NCBI RefSeq assembly: GCF_902506095.1 | Contig: NZ_LR733293.1 | Coordinates: 2,304,558 to 2,368,557, forward strand | From: Arthrobacter sp. 9AX | GTDB taxonomy: Bacteria; Actinomycetota; Actinomycetes; Actinomycetales; Micrococcaceae | Length of the DNA stretch: 64,000 bases | Reading direction: 5' to 3' | Shown: one piece after another, positions 34,595-44,865 of the stretch | Numbering within the stretch: the first letter of the stretch is position 1 | How the letters are laid out: the number at the start of each line of letters is the position of its first letter | Made by a program: the position numbers and the translations under genes | Notes under the pieces: model-generated | The model's input: the letters and a program-made list of their open reading frames with translations, nothing else | Told to the model about the DNA's origin: nothing | Database searches by the model: none

Positions 34595-37225
34595 TTAAGG
34601 GGCAACTGGTTTGCTGGCCTGCGCCTTGAGCGCACGCAGCAGATGGCTGCGCTGCTCGATGATGATGCGCCGCAGTGCCCGCGGAGCGTCAGCGTTCGCT
34701 TCCAGCCACTCATCCGTCCGCCGGATCACGGGATGCTGCGCCGGTTCGGTGCCCTCCGTCAGGTCCTGGGCCAGCGGGAAGAGGCCCCGGACAATGCGGC
34801 TGGCAATCTCAATGCTCCGGCTCTCCCAGACTTCCCGCAGGCACTCAAAGTACGGCTCCACGAAGGGTGCCAGCAGGGCAGCGGGCGCCGTGGTGAACCC
34901 GCTGATAGTGGCGGTCAGCAGCTGGTTGGAGAGGGCATTGCCGTGGACCGCCTCCTGCCACGCTGCGGCCTTGACCTCCGCGTCGGGCCGGGCGGCGAGG
35001 GCCGTGGCGTGGCCGGCGCGACCTGATGCCGTGGTGTCCCGGGCCAACTCTGCGTCCAACTCGGCCACGCTTGCCTGGCCGTTGGCCGCCAGTGCGTGCC
35101 AGAGGTGCCAGCGCAGTTCGGCATCCACTGCCAGGCCCTCCACCGGCGCGGTACCGTCCAGCAGGCCCTTGAGCCTGGGCAGGGCGGAGCCGTCATGCCT
35201 GCTGAAGGTGGCAAGGGTGCGGGCCCAGGCGAGCTGCTGGTCCGAGCCGGGCTCGGCCCGTTCCAGTTCCGCAGCCGCGGTGGCCAGGAAGGACGCCCGT
35301 ACGGCACCGCGTTCCGCAGCAGGCGTGTAGCGTTCGACGGCGGTGCTTGCGTTCTCGAGGATGTTCAGCAGCACACCAATTCCGGTTTCAGCCTGACCGA
35401 ACGCGGCGACCGCGTCCACGTAGCGGGCGGCGGGGCTTTCGCCGTCGCGGGCCGAGTTCCAGAGAGCTGTCCAGCAGAGGGCGCGCGCCATGGGATCAGT
35501 GATCCGGTCCAGGGAGGCCCGCACGGTGGCTTCGGAGGACGGGTCCAGCCGGACCTTGGCGTAGGTGAGGTCGTCGTCGTTGACCAGCAGGACCGCGGGG
35601 CGGGGCTTTCCGGCGAGCTGGGGAAGTTCAGTCCGGGCACCGGTCACGTCCGTCTCAAAGCTGCCCGTCCGCACCAGTGCTCCGGCGGCATCAAAATCGT
35701 AGGAACCCACGCGCAGCCGGTGCGGCCGCAGTTCTTCCCGTCCCGTCACTGGGTCCGCGGCGTCCTGGACGATGGCCACAGACCCCAGCACACCGTCGTC
35801 GTGCGGTGTCCCGGCGGGCCCAAAGTGCAGTGACAGCGTGGAGATCCCCGAGGTCTGCAGCCACTGCTGCGCCCAGCCGGCCAGGTCCCGCCCGGAAGCG
35901 GTGCTCAACGCGGCCAGCAGGTCGGCGAGGGAGGTGTTCCCGTACTCATGCTTGCGGAAGTATTCGCGGGAGCCGGCAATAAACGCCTCGAAGCCCACGT
36001 ACGCCACCAACTGCTTGAGGACCGAGGCGCCCTTGGCGTACGTGATGCCGTCGAAATTCTGCTTGGCGGCCTCAAGGTCCGGAATGTCCGCGACGATGGG
36101 ATGGGTGGTGGGCAGCTGGTCCTGGACGTAGGCCCAGGCCTTGCGCTTGTTGGCGAAGTTGACCCAGGCGGTGTCCCAGTCCGTGGCCATGTCCACGCCC
36201 AACGTGCCCATGTAATCGGCGAAGGATTCCTTGAGCCACAGGTCATCCCACCACTGCATGGTCACCAGGTCGCCGAACCACATGTGCGCCATCTCGTGCA
36301 TCAGGGTGTTGGCGCGCGCCTGGTACTGCGCGTCCGTGGCGCGGGATGTGAAGACGTAGCTTTCGGTGAAGGTCACCAGGCCGGGGTTCTCCATGGCGCC
36401 GAGGTTGTATTCGGGGACGAACGCCTGGTCGTACTTGCCCCAAGGGTAGGGGTAGTCAAAGAGCCGGTTGAAGAAGTCCAGGCCCTTCTTGGTCAGCCGG
36501 AACAGTTCATCCGTATCGAAGGAGTCCGCCATCGATGCCCGGCAGTACAGGGCGAGCGGGATGTCCAGCGCAGTGCCGTCGTCCAGTGTTGCCTGCCAGC
36601 GGTCCTCCGCCTTGAAGTAGGGACCGGCGAGGACCGTGGTGATGTAGGTGGACATCGGCTTCGTGGTGGCGAAGTCCCACCGCGCGGTGGCGGGGTCGCT
36701 GGTGAGGAGCGTGCGGTTGGTTTCCGCCCCGTTGGAGGCTACGTGCCATTCGGCCGGCGCCATCACGTGGAAGGTGTAGGTGGCCTTGAGGTCGGGCTGT
36801 TCGAAGTTGGCGAAGACCCGGCGGGCGTCGGCCGGCTCGTACTGGGTGTAGAGGTAGCACTGCCCGTCCGCTGGATCCACGAACCGGTGCATACCCTCGC
36901 CCGAGCGGCTGTAGAGGGCCGTTCCGGTGACCATAACCTGGTTATCGGCCTGCAGGTTGTCCAGCCTGATCCTGGCCCCGTCCATCACGTCCTCCACCCG
37001 GAGTCCCTTGCCGTTCAGGAAAACGCTGTGCACGTCGCTGCCGATGAAGTCCAGGAAGGTGGAGGCGCCAGGCTGTGCGGTGAAGTTGATGACGCTGCGG
37101 GTGGGGTAGCCGGTCACTGCCGGATCCGGCGCTTGCCGCACGTCCAGCGAAACGTCGTAGCTGGTGGTGCTGATCAGGGCTGAACGTTCAGCGGCTTCGT
37201 CGCGCTGCAGATTCTCATGTGACAC
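34595..37225 (-). CDS. pepN: Aminopeptidase N (M1 metallopeptidase)
   Basis: 876 residues from GTG 37225, the usual length for actinobacterial PepN. The exopeptidase motif GAMENPG and the zinc site HEMAHMWFGD, with the third ligand in WLKESFADYMG 18 residues on, are intact. The C-terminal half is the ERAP1-like helical domain. It is cytosolic and removes N-terminal residues from peptides. Monocistronic. Confidence 0.97.
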   Translation of the reverse strand: MSHENLQRDEAAERSALISTTSYDVSLDVRQAPDPAVTGYPTRSVINFTAQPGASTFLDFIGSDVHSVFLNGKGLRVEDVMDGARIRLDNLQADNQVMVTGTALYSRSGEGMHRFVDPADGQCYLYTQYEPADARRVFANFEQPDLKATYTFHVMAPAEWHVASNGAETNRTLLTSDPATARWDFATTKPMSTYITTVLAGPYFKAEDRWQATLDDGTALDIPLALYCRASMADSFDTDELFRLTKKGLDFFNRLFDYPYPWGKYDQAFVPEYNLGAMENPGLVTFTESYVFTSRATDAQYQARANTLMHEMAHMWFGDLVTMQWWDDLWLKESFADYMGTLGVDMATDWDTAWVNFANKRKAWAYVQDQLPTTHPIVADIPDLEAAKQNFDGITYAKGASVLKQLVAYVGFEAFIAGSREYFRKHEYGNTSLADLLAALSTASGRDLAGWAQQWLQTSGISTLSLHFGPAGTPHDDGVLGSVAIVQDAADPVTGREELRPHRLRVGSYDFDAAGALVRTGSFETDVTGARTELPQLAGKPRPAVLLVNDDDLTYAKVRLDPSSEATVRASLDRITDPMARALCWTALWNSARDGESPAARYVDAVAAFGQAETGIGVLLNILENASTAVERYTPAAERGAVRASFLATAAAELERAEPGSDQQLAWARTLATFSRHDGSALPRLKGLLDGTAPVEGLAVDAELRWHLWHALAANGQASVAELDAELARDTTASGRAGHATALAARPDAEVKAAAWQEAVHGNALSNQLLTATISGFTTAPAALLAPFVEPYFECLREVWESRSIEIASRIVRGLFPLAQDLTEGTEPAQHPVIRRTDEWLEANADAPRALRRIIIEQRSHLLRALKAQASKPVAP

Positions 37226-37258
37226 CCAGCTATCTAATCACGGGGCTGGTGTCCAAAA

Positions 37259-38311
37259 TCACGCGGTGATCAGCAGGGCAGCGGCCAGGCCCAGGAGGGC
37301 GATCAGGAGCCAGGATGCCAGGGCTGCCAGGAGGGCGCGACCTCCTGTGTGCAGCAGGGTCCGCATGCGCACGGCGGACCCCAGCCCGAACAGCGCGGCG
37401 CCGAGCAGGATGTCCTGCAGGGCCGCACCTGCCTCCAGCCATCCGGCGCCGAGCCAGCCGGTGGACCGCAGGCCCACCATCGCCATGAAACCCAGGACAA
37501 ACAGGGGCACCACGGGCGGGAGTTGCGTGTGGGCTTCGCTTCCGGGGCCGGAGCGCACCGCCTGCCGGTGATGCGCTCCGGCGATGGCTGCCACAGGCGC
37601 CAGCAGCAGCACCCGGGTGAGTTTAACCACGACGGCGATGCCCAGTGCCGCGGTCCCGGCGGTTTGCGCCGTGGCCACCACCTGGCCCACATCGTGTACC
37701 GATGCGCCGGTCCAGGCGCCGAACGTGGGCGCTGTGAGCTGCAGGGGGTGGACCAGCAGGGGCAGGACACCGATGGCAAGCGTTCCGCACAGGGTTACCA
37801 GCGCCACCGGCAGGACGGTGTCCACGTGCCGGATCCGCCGGACCGCGGCGATGGCGCCGATGGCTGACGCGCCGCAGATCGAAAAGCCCGTCGCCACCAG
37901 CAGCGACGTTACAGGCGACAGCCGGAACAGCCGGGAGATCAGGTAGGTGCCGCCGAAGCTGGCGGCCACCACCCCTGCTATCAGGACCAGGGCCAGCCAG
38001 CCCAGCCCCAGCACGTCCATGATGCTCACCTTCAGGCCCAGGATGATGATCCCGCCGCGCATCAGGTGTTTCCCGGCGAAGTCCAGCCCCGGCCTTGCCC
38101 TCCCGGCGGTCCAGCCACCGGCACCGGGCAGGTTGGCTGCCAGGACCCCCAGGACCACCGCCAGGGTCATGGCCGGGAGCGCGGGCACCAGCCGGTGGAC
38201 TAGGAAAGCTGCGGCCAGGGCAAGGGCCGCCGTGGCCAGGCCCGGGACCAGCCTGTCAGCGCGGCCGGGGAGGCCAGGACCCGGGGCTGGGAGGCTTCTG
38301 CTGACTGGCAC
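37259..38311 (-). CDS. YeiH-family putative sulfate exporter
   Basis: 350 residues with about ten membrane helices. It shows MTLAVVLGVLAANLPG, the conserved MRGGIIILGLKVSIMDV and FSICGASAIGAIAAV motifs and the central GASVHDVGQVVATA of the UPF0324/YeiH group. The group is annotated as a sulfate exporter with little direct evidence. It is divergent from the ATP-grasp operon. Confidence 0.88.
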   Translation of the reverse strand: MPVSRSLPAPGPGLPGRADRLVPGLATAALALAAAFLVHRLVPALPAMTLAVVLGVLAANLPGAGGWTAGRARPGLDFAGKHLMRGGIIILGLKVSIMDVLGLGWLALVLIAGVVAASFGGTYLISRLFRLSPVTSLLVATGFSICGASAIGAIAAVRRIRHVDTVLPVALVTLCGTLAIGVLPLLVHPLQLTAPTFGAWTGASVHDVGQVVATAQTAGTAALGIAVVVKLTRVLLLAPVAAIAGAHHRQAVRSGPGSEAHTQLPPVVPLFVLGFMAMVGLRSTGWLGAGWLEAGAALQDILLGAALFGLGSAVRMRTLLHTGGRALLAALASWLLIALLGLAAALLITA

Positions 38312-38379
38312 TCACCTACTGTGCCGGAAAAGTTGCGGAATCCACCAACCAGGCGGCTTCCACCAACACGCCACAATGG

Positions 38380-39981
38380 ATGGCAGTAATGAATTCGAAA
38401 CAAAAAGATGGTTGGCTTGTGGACATGTCAGACCTATTCCAGGATTACTCCGTGGCCGCCGGCCGCACCGGGGCCTACGACGAGATGTTCGCCCCCGGGC
38501 AGCAGGCCAGGAACTCGTACGGGCAGGTGGCGGACGCCCTTCGCAAGCTCTCGTTGGCCGATGTCAGTGCACGCGCCGACTCGATGGCCCGTACCTTCCT
38601 GGACCGTGGCGTCACCTTTGATTTCGCCGGAGAAGAGCGCCCCTTCCCGCTGGACATCGTCCCCCGCGTCATCCCCGCGGCCGAATGGAATGTGCTGGAG
38701 CGCGGCGTCGCGCAGCGCGTGCGTGCCCTCGAGGCGTTCCTGAACGACGTCTACGACAAAATGACCGTAGTGTCCGACGGCGTGATCCCCCGGCAGCTGG
38801 TAACCACCAGTGCGCACTTCCACCGCCAGGTCCACGGCTTCGAGCCGGCCGGCGGGGTCCGGGTGCACATCTCGGGCATCGACGTGGTCCGCGACGCCGC
38901 GGGCACGTTCCGGGTCCTGGAGGACAACGTCCGCGTCCCGTCGGGTGTGAGCTATGTCCTGGAGAACCGGCGGGCCATGGCCAAGGGCCTGCCCGAAGCT
39001 TTCGGCCAGCAGCTCATCCGGCCGGTTGAGGAGTACCCGCGCCGGCTGCTCTCGGCCCTGCGCAAAACCGCACCCGCGGGAGTGGACGATCCCACCGTCG
39101 TCGTCCTCACTCCCGGCGTGTTCAACAGCGCCTACTTCGAACACACCCTGCTCGCAGGCCTGATGGGTGTTGAGCTGGTGGAGGGCCGCGACCTCATCTG
39201 CCGCGGCAACCGCGTGTACATGCGCACCACGGCCGGTGAGCAACGGGTGGACGTAATCTACAAGCGCATCGACGACGACTTCCTTGATCCGCTGCAGTTC
39301 CGCGCTGACTCCATGCTGGGCTGCCCCGGGTTGGTCAACGCCGCACGCGCCGGCGGGGTGACCATCGCCAACGCGGTGGGCAATGGCGTTGCCGACGACA
39401 AACTGGTTTACAGTTACGTCCCTGACCTGATCCGCTACTACCTCAGCGAGGAGCCCATTATCGCCAACGTGGACACCTACCGCCTCGAGGAAAAGGAAGC
39501 GCGCGAGTACACGCTGGACAACCTCGCCGAGCTGGTGGTCAAGCCGGTGGACGGCTCCGGCGGCAAGGGCCTGGTAATCGGACCGGACGCCTCCAGGGAC
39601 GAACTGGACGCCCTCCGGCAGCGGGTCATCGCCGACCCCCGCGGGTGGATCGCCCAGCCCGTGCTGCAGCTTTCCACCGTCCCCACCCTGAGCGGAGACA
39701 AGTTCGGGCCCCGCCACGTGGACCTGCGCCCCTTCGCAGTGAACGACGGCGACAACGTCTGGGTGCTGCCCGGCGGCCTCACGCGCGTGGCGCTGAAGGA
39801 AGGCTCGCTGATTGTGAACTCGAGCCAGGGCGGCGGCTCCAAGGACACGTGGGTCCTGGCGGATTCACCGAACCTTCCGGTGGAATCCGTGCCCCGGCCC
39901 AGCATCTCGGTGCGCGAACGCGTGTCCGTGTGGCCGGTGGAAAGCAACTGGCGGGACCGCCAGTCGGAGCAGCAGCAATGA
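38380..39981 (+). CDS. Circularly permuted type 2 ATP-grasp protein
   Basis: 533 residues (ATG 38380; ATG 38389 or 38425 are possible, and homologues usually begin near the latter, MSDLFQDY). It matches the CP_ATPgrasp family: FPLDIVPRVIPAAEWNVLERGVAQR, VLEDNVRVPSGVSYVLENR, LVVKPVDGSGGKGLVIGP (the ATP-grasp loop) and VDLRPFAV. It is predicted to form an amide or peptide-like bond with ATP; substrate unknown. It is first in a three-gene operon with an alpha-E protein and a transglutaminase-like protein. Confidence 0.92.
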   Translation: MAVMNSKQKDGWLVDMSDLFQDYSVAAGRTGAYDEMFAPGQQARNSYGQVADALRKLSLADVSARADSMARTFLDRGVTFDFAGEERPFPLDIVPRVIPAAEWNVLERGVAQRVRALEAFLNDVYDKMTVVSDGVIPRQLVTTSAHFHRQVHGFEPAGGVRVHISGIDVVRDAAGTFRVLEDNVRVPSGVSYVLENRRAMAKGLPEAFGQQLIRPVEEYPRRLLSALRKTAPAGVDDPTVVVLTPGVFNSAYFEHTLLAGLMGVELVEGRDLICRGNRVYMRTTAGEQRVDVIYKRIDDDFLDPLQFRADSMLGCPGLVNAARAGGVTIANAVGNGVADDKLVYSYVPDLIRYYLSEEPIIANVDTYRLEEKEAREYTLDNLAELVVKPVDGSGGKGLVIGPDASRDELDALRQRVIADPRGWIAQPVLQLSTVPTLSGDKFGPRHVDLRPFAVNDGDNVWVLPGGLTRVALKEGSLIVNSSQGGGSKDTWVLADSPNLPVESVPRPSISVRERVSVWPVESNWRDRQSEQQQ

Positions 39982-40041
39982 AGGGGCCCGTCGCCGTGCC
40001 AGCATCTTTTCGAGTTTCGGGCCCGCAGGAGGTAACCGCGA

Positions 40042-40968
40042 ATGCTTAGCCGAATTGCCGAGTCCCTTTTCTGGATCGGCCGGTATGTGGAACGTGCAGA
40101 CGGCACGGCCCGCATCCTCGACGTCCACCTCGAACGCCTCAACCACCTGCCCATGGAGGAGCGCAAGAGCGTGGCCCAGGAACTCCTGGCGGTCATGGGC
40201 GCCCGGCCGCAAAGCGAAGACTTCGGCCTGCCCGAACTGCTGCACGCCCTGGCCTACGACAAAACCAGTGCCACCTCCATCGCCGGATCGCTCGGCGCTG
40301 CCCGCGAGAATGCCCGCCGGGCCCGCGAGACGGTATCGTCCGGCCTCTGGGAGAGCCTGAACACCACGTACTACGGGCTGAGCCAGCACCGCAAGGACGT
40401 GGTGGGCACCTACCGGTTCTGCAACTGGACCCTGGAACGCACCGCCATGGTCAGCGGCCTCGCGGACACCACCGTGAGCCACGACGAAAGCTGGCTGTTC
40501 CTCGTCCTGGGCCGGTCCCTGGAACGGGCGGACATGACGGCCCGCATGCTGTCCACCCGTGACGTCCTGTCCGCAGGGATGTCCTGGGTCAACATGCTCC
40601 GCTGCGCCGGCGCTTACGAATCCTTCCTGCGGACCCGGCGCGCGGCCTTCGGCGACCAGCACGCGGCCGAGTTCCTGCTCCTGGACCGGCTGTTCCCGCG
40701 GTCCATCGTCTACGCGCTGCGCGACGCCGACGAATGCCTGGCCAAGCTTGATCCGTCCGCCCAGCGGGTGGGCTTCATCAACGACGCCCGCCGCATTGTG
40801 GGCCAGGCCCGGACCTTCCTCGAGTTCCACCGCACCGACGACCTCATGTCGGAGCTGCCCGAGCACATGGAGCGGGTGCAGAAGGCAGTGTCCCAGGCCT
40901 CGGACGCCATTTCCCGTAAGTACTTCAATCAGGCGGACGAACTGGCCTGGGTGGGAGAAGTTTCATGA
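40042..40968 (+). CDS. Alpha-E domain protein (DUF403)
   Basis: 308 residues, almost wholly helical. It opens with MLSRIAESLFWIGRYVERADGTARILDVHL, the canonical alpha-E start, and contains SWLFLVLGRSLERADMTARML. AGGAGG is near its start. Alpha-E proteins are found with circularly permuted ATP-grasp enzymes, sometimes fused to them, and have no known catalytic site, so a partner or scaffold role is likely. Its stop overlaps the transglutaminase start as ATGA. Confidence 0.92.
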   Translation: MLSRIAESLFWIGRYVERADGTARILDVHLERLNHLPMEERKSVAQELLAVMGARPQSEDFGLPELLHALAYDKTSATSIAGSLGAARENARRARETVSSGLWESLNTTYYGLSQHRKDVVGTYRFCNWTLERTAMVSGLADTTVSHDESWLFLVLGRSLERADMTARMLSTRDVLSAGMSWVNMLRCAGAYESFLRTRRAAFGDQHAAEFLLLDRLFPRSIVYALRDADECLAKLDPSAQRVGFINDARRIVGQARTFLEFHRTDDLMSELPEHMERVQKAVSQASDAISRKYFNQADELAWVGEVS

Positions 40969-41816
40969 CCCGGCTGAGCATCGTTCACAAAACGGCCTAC
41001 AAGTACAACAAGCGCGTCACCCTGTCCTACAACGAGGCCCGGATGACCCCGCTGACCGACTCCCAGCAGGTGGTACTGGAATCGGTGGTCAAGGTGTCAC
41101 CGTCACAGGCCGCCGTGAGCACCTACCGCGACTACTGGGGGACCCGGGTCACCGCGTTCGATATGCAGATGCCACACGAACACCTCGAAGTGGTCTCCAA
41201 CATCACGGTTGAAGTGCACCGGGCCGAAAAGATCCCTTCCGAAGCGGACATTGCCGGCTGGGACGTCCTGGCCTCACCCGAGACGCTCAACACCCACAGC
41301 GACTGGCTGCCCCAGTCCAGGCTGAGCGGTCCCGGCGACGAAGTCCTGGGCATCATTCCAGGCGTGGTTGAGGGCAAGAACCCGCACGAAGCCGCCATGG
41401 CTGTGTTCGAGTGGATGCGCGGCGAGATGACGTACATGTCCGGTTCCACCGCCGTCACCACCAACGCGGAAGAGGCCTGGGGGCAACGCAAGGGAGTCTG
41501 CCAGGACCTCGCGCACCTGGCCATCGGCGCGCTCCGCAGCTGCGGCATCCCGGCACGGTATGTCTCGGGGTACCTGCACCCGCGCTCCAGCGCCGGCATC
41601 GGCGAGACAGTGGCCGGGCAGTCGCACGCCTGGCTGGAGTGGTGGGACGGCGACTGGCGGAGCTGGGACCCCACCAACCACAAGCCGGCCGGGGACTTCC
41701 ACGTCACCGTGGCGCGCGGCAGGGACTACCGTGACGTGCCGCCGCTCAAGGGCATCCTGTCCGGCGGCGGCGGATCCGCCCTGAGCGTCAGCGTGGAGAT
41801 CACCCAGCTCGCCTGA
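40965..41816 (+). CDS. Transglutaminase-like cysteine protease-fold protein
   Basis: 283 residues with a bacterial transglutaminase N-terminal domain (RLSIVHKTAYKYNKRVTLSYNEARM) and a C-terminal catalytic core. The triad is Cys in RKGVCQDLAHLAIGALRS, His in GQSHAWLEWW and Asp in WRSWDPTN. No signal peptide, so it is cytosolic. In this conserved operon it may cleave or transfer the amide bond made by the ATP-grasp enzyme. The function is inferred. Confidence 0.93.
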   Translation: MTRLSIVHKTAYKYNKRVTLSYNEARMTPLTDSQQVVLESVVKVSPSQAAVSTYRDYWGTRVTAFDMQMPHEHLEVVSNITVEVHRAEKIPSEADIAGWDVLASPETLNTHSDWLPQSRLSGPGDEVLGIIPGVVEGKNPHEAAMAVFEWMRGEMTYMSGSTAVTTNAEEAWGQRKGVCQDLAHLAIGALRSCGIPARYVSGYLHPRSSAGIGETVAGQSHAWLEWWDGDWRSWDPTNHKPAGDFHVTVARGRDYRDVPPLKGILSGGGGSALSVSVEITQLA

Positions 41817-41922
41817 CCCGAACCCGCGGGGGCCGGGCTTTTACTCCGGGGACGCCTTCGCTGCGCCGCTGAGCTGGGTCCACCAGGTGACCGTCTCGCG
41901 GCGCACGCCGCCGAGCATCGGC

Positions 41923-43374
41923 TTACCAGGGACTGGGCTTGTAGTCCTTGAGGAACACCCCGTACTGGTCCTCGCCGGCCTCGCCCATCACGATCGGATC
42001 GTAGACCCGCGCTGCTCCGTCCACCAGGTCCAGGGGTGCGTGGAAGCCTTCCTCCATCAGCCGGACCTTGGTGAAGTGAGGGCGTTCATCGGTGATCCAG
42101 CCGGTGTCCACCGCACTCATCAGGATGCCGTCGGAGTCCAGCATCTCCTGCGCGCTGGTCCGGGTCATCATGTTCAGGGCCGCTTTTGCCATGTTGGTGT
42201 GCGGGTGGCCCGGGCCCTTGTACGCGCGGGAGAACTGGCCCTCCATGGCCGAGACATTCACAATGTACTTCCGCCGTGCCGTGGACAGCTTCATGGCGGG
42301 CCGCAGCCGGCTGACCAGCAGGAAGGGTGCAGTGACGTTGCAGAGCTGGACCTCCAGCATCTCCAGTGGGTCCACCTCATCCACAACCTGCGTCCAGCTG
42401 TTGATGGTGGCCAGGTCCGGAACCAGCCCGCCGGCGTCGATCGCCGTGCCCGAGGCGATCCGTTCCAGCGATGCCGATCCGGTGGACAGCGCCAGCGAGG
42501 TGATGGCGTCGCCGGCGAGGACCGGGTGCTCGGTGACGCTGCTGGCGAGGGCCAGGGGGTGCTTGTCGTGGGCGTGCCCGAAGGTCACCAGTTCGGGGCC
42601 GCCGTTGGCCTGCTCAAGGGCGGCCGGCAGCGGCTCGTCCTCGGCATCCACCAGCGGCTTGTAGGCGTTGCCGGACCGGCGAACGGTCTGGGCCGCATTG
42701 TTGATGATGATGTCCAGCGGACCGGCCTCGTTCAGCGAGTCCGTCAGGGCCATAACCTGGGCGGGATCGCGGAGGTCGATGCCCACGATCCGCAGCCGGT
42801 GCAGCCACTCGCCGCTGTCCTCCATGGCGGCAAACCGGCGCGCGGCGTCCTTGGGGAAGCGGGTGGTGATGGTGGTGTGGGCGCCGTCGCGCAGGAGCCG
42901 GAGGGCGATGTACATGCCGATCTTGGCGCGCCCTCCGGTGAGCAGGGCGCTGCGGCCGGTGAGATCGGTGCGGGCATCGCGCTTGGCGTGGTTGAACACG
43001 GCGCACTCCGGGCAGAGCTGGTGGTAGAAAGCGTCCACCTGGGTGTAGTGCTGCTTGCAGATGTAGCAGGGGCGGGACCTGATGAGGTGGCCGGCCACCT
43101 TGCCCGTCGTAGAGGGGGCAAGCTTGTTTCCGCGGGTTTCGTCGTCGATCCGGTCCGGCGCGGCGGTGGCCGTCAACGCGATCACCGCCCGGTCGGCGTC
43201 GGAAATCAGGTCACGTTTGGTGACCCGACGGTGCCTCTTGACGGCCTTGAACATCTTGCCGGTGGCGCGGCGCACCGAGATGTAGTCCGGGTGCTCCTCG
43301 TCGTAGGCGTGGATCGTATTGAGGACCTTGAGGCAGGCCTGGATTTCCTCAGGCGTCAATTCGGGGGAGCTCAT
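41923..43374 (-). CDS. SDR-like protein with N-terminal zinc finger and no catalytic Tyr
   Basis: 483 residues. Residues 1-95 are a helical basic domain. Residues 103-124 form a zinc finger, C103-x2-C106-x14-C121-x2-C124. An SDR fold follows with a changed cofactor loop T146-GGRAKIG (Lys where the second Gly is expected) and NNAA at 225-228. The active site reads S375 and TNMAK (393-397), so Thr occupies the position of the catalytic Tyr. About 90 extra residues (230-320) lie inside the SDR domain. It probably binds a nucleotide but may not be a normal oxidoreductase. It sits alone between the transglutaminase operon and glgC. Confidence 0.8.
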   Translation of the reverse strand: MSSPELTPEEIQACLKVLNTIHAYDEEHPDYISVRRATGKMFKAVKRHRRVTKRDLISDADRAVIALTATAAPDRIDDETRGNKLAPSTTGKVAGHLIRSRPCYICKQHYTQVDAFYHQLCPECAVFNHAKRDARTDLTGRSALLTGGRAKIGMYIALRLLRDGAHTTITTRFPKDAARRFAAMEDSGEWLHRLRIVGIDLRDPAQVMALTDSLNEAGPLDIIINNAAQTVRRSGNAYKPLVDAEDEPLPAALEQANGGPELVTFGHAHDKHPLALASSVTEHPVLAGDAITSLALSTGSASLERIASGTAIDAGGLVPDLATINSWTQVVDEVDPLEMLEVQLCNVTAPFLLVSRLRPAMKLSTARRKYIVNVSAMEGQFSRAYKGPGHPHTNMAKAALNMMTRTSAQEMLDSDGILMSAVDTGWITDERPHFTKVRLMEEGFHAPLDLVDGAARVYDPIVMGEAGEDQYGVFLKDYKPSPW

Positions 43375-43455
43375 TGTACTGATTTTACAGCCTGGGACTC
43401 CCCGCGGCCCCCACCGTACAGCGGGGCCGCGGGGGAGTGCCCGGGCGGAGGAGTA

Positions 43456-44865
43456 CTAGGAAATACGTGCGCGCGGGACGGCTTCGGCTGCAGCCGCAGC
43501 GTGCGTTTCGGCAACCTTGTCCACCGACTCGCGGACGTCCGGATACTGCTCCGCGGCTGCCTTGACCGCGTTCGGCACCAGGTGCAGGTTCGCGGCCGCG
43601 AGCTTGCGTTCCTCTTCGCCGGGTTCCGGGACTTCCTGGCCCTTGGACAGGACCGTGATGCCGGACTCGGTGACCTTGAAACCGCGGGCGCGGTCCAGCT
43701 CCGGGTCCAGGCCGATGGCTGCGCCGGAGGGCACCTTGACGTTCTTGTCGAGGATGGCCCGGTGGATGACGGCGCCCTCGCCGATGTGCACTTTGTCCAT
43801 CAGGACGGAATCGACAACACGGCTGCTGGTTCCCACAAAGACGTCGTTGGACAGGACCGAGCCCTCCACCACAGCACCCGAGATGACCACGCCGCTGGAA
43901 ACGATCGAGTCCAGCGCAGTGCCGACGGTGTTGTTCTGGCCGCGGACGAACTTGGCCGGCGGGGAAATGCTCTGCCGGGTGTAGATGGGCCACTCGGAGT
44001 TATAGAGGTTGAAGACCGGCAGCGGGGAGATGAGGTCCATGTGGGCGTCGTAGAAGGAGTCGATGGTGCCGACGTCGCGCCAGTAGGTGCGGTCCCGTTC
44101 GGTGGAGCCGGGGATGTCGTTCAGCGTGAAGTCATAGACGCCGGCCTCGCCCTGGTTGACGAAGTAGGGGATGATGTCCCCGCCCATGTCGTGCTTGGTG
44201 TCCAGCCGCTCGGCGTCCACGTGCAGGGCTGCGACCAGGGCGTCGGCGTCGAAGACGTAGTTGCCCATGGAAGCCAGGAACTGTGACGGGTCCGCCGCCA
44301 GGCCGGGAGTGTTGGCCGGCTTCTCGACGAAGGCGGCGATCTTCTGGGGGTCGTTCTGGTCCACTTCGATCACGCCGAACTGGTTGGCCATGTGCAGCGG
44401 CTGCCGTACCGCGGCTACGGTTGCCTTGGCGCCGCTGTTGACGTGCTGGGCCACCATCTGGGCGAAGTCCATGCGGTAGACGTGGTCGGCGCCAACCACC
44501 ACAACGATGTCCGGGTTGGCGTCGTGGATGAGGTTCAGTGACTGGTAGATCGCATTCGCGCTGCCCAGGAACCAACTCTTGCCCACCCGCTGCTGGGCCG
44601 GAACAGACGCCACGTAGTTGCCGAGCTGGGTGGACATCCGCCACGTCTCGGAGATGTGGCGGTCAAGGCTGTGGGACTTGTACTGGGTCAGGACAACGAT
44701 CTGCAGATAGCGGGAATTCACCAGGTTGGATAACGCAAAGTCGATCAGGCGGTAACTTCCGGCGAAGGGCACCGCCGGTTTGGCCCGGTCTGCCGTCAGT
44801 GGCATCAGTCTGTTTCCCTCGCCGCCTGCGAGGACAATGGCCAGGACTCTTTTGTTCAACGGCAT
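43456..44865 (-). CDS. glgC: Glucose-1-phosphate adenylyltransferase GlgC
   Basis: 469 residues from ATG 44865, with AGGAG upstream; an in-frame start at 44913 is less likely. Pyrophosphorylase motif [23 protein letters not shown] at the start, then DHVYRMD and GVIEVD, with a C-terminal left-handed beta-helix of hexapeptide repeats. An alanine-rich extension of about 55 residues at the C-terminus is longer than in E. coli. It makes ADP-glucose for the divergent GlgA enzyme. Confidence 0.95.
   Translation of the reverse strand: MPLNKRVLAIVLAGGEGNRLMPLTADRAKPAVPFAGSYRLIDFALSNLVNSRYLQIVVLTQYKSHSLDRHISETWRMSTQLGNYVASVPAQQRVGKSWFLGSANAIYQSLNLIHDANPDIVVVVGADHVYRMDFAQMVAQHVNSGAKATVAAVRQPLHMANQFGVIEVDQNDPQKIAAFVEKPANTPGLAADPSQFLASMGNYVFDADALVAALHVDAERLDTKHDMGGDIIPYFVNQGEAGVYDFTLNDIPGSTERDRTYWRDVGTIDSFYDAHMDLISPLPVFNLYNSEWPIYTRQSISPPAKFVRGQNNTVGTALDSIVSSGVVISGAVVEGSVLSNDVFVGTSSRVVDSVLMDKVHIGEGAVIHRAILDKNVKVPSGAAIGLDPELDRARGFKVTESGITVLSKGQEVPEPGEEERKLAAANLHLVPNAVKAAAEQYPDVRESVDKVAETHAAAAAEAVPRARIS

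Noticed and set aside
41887..44286. Open frame of 799 codons on the plus strand
   Set aside because: It lies antisense to the zinc-finger SDR and glgC, has no domain or ribosome site, and has the composition expected from the codon-phase shadow of GC-rich genes.
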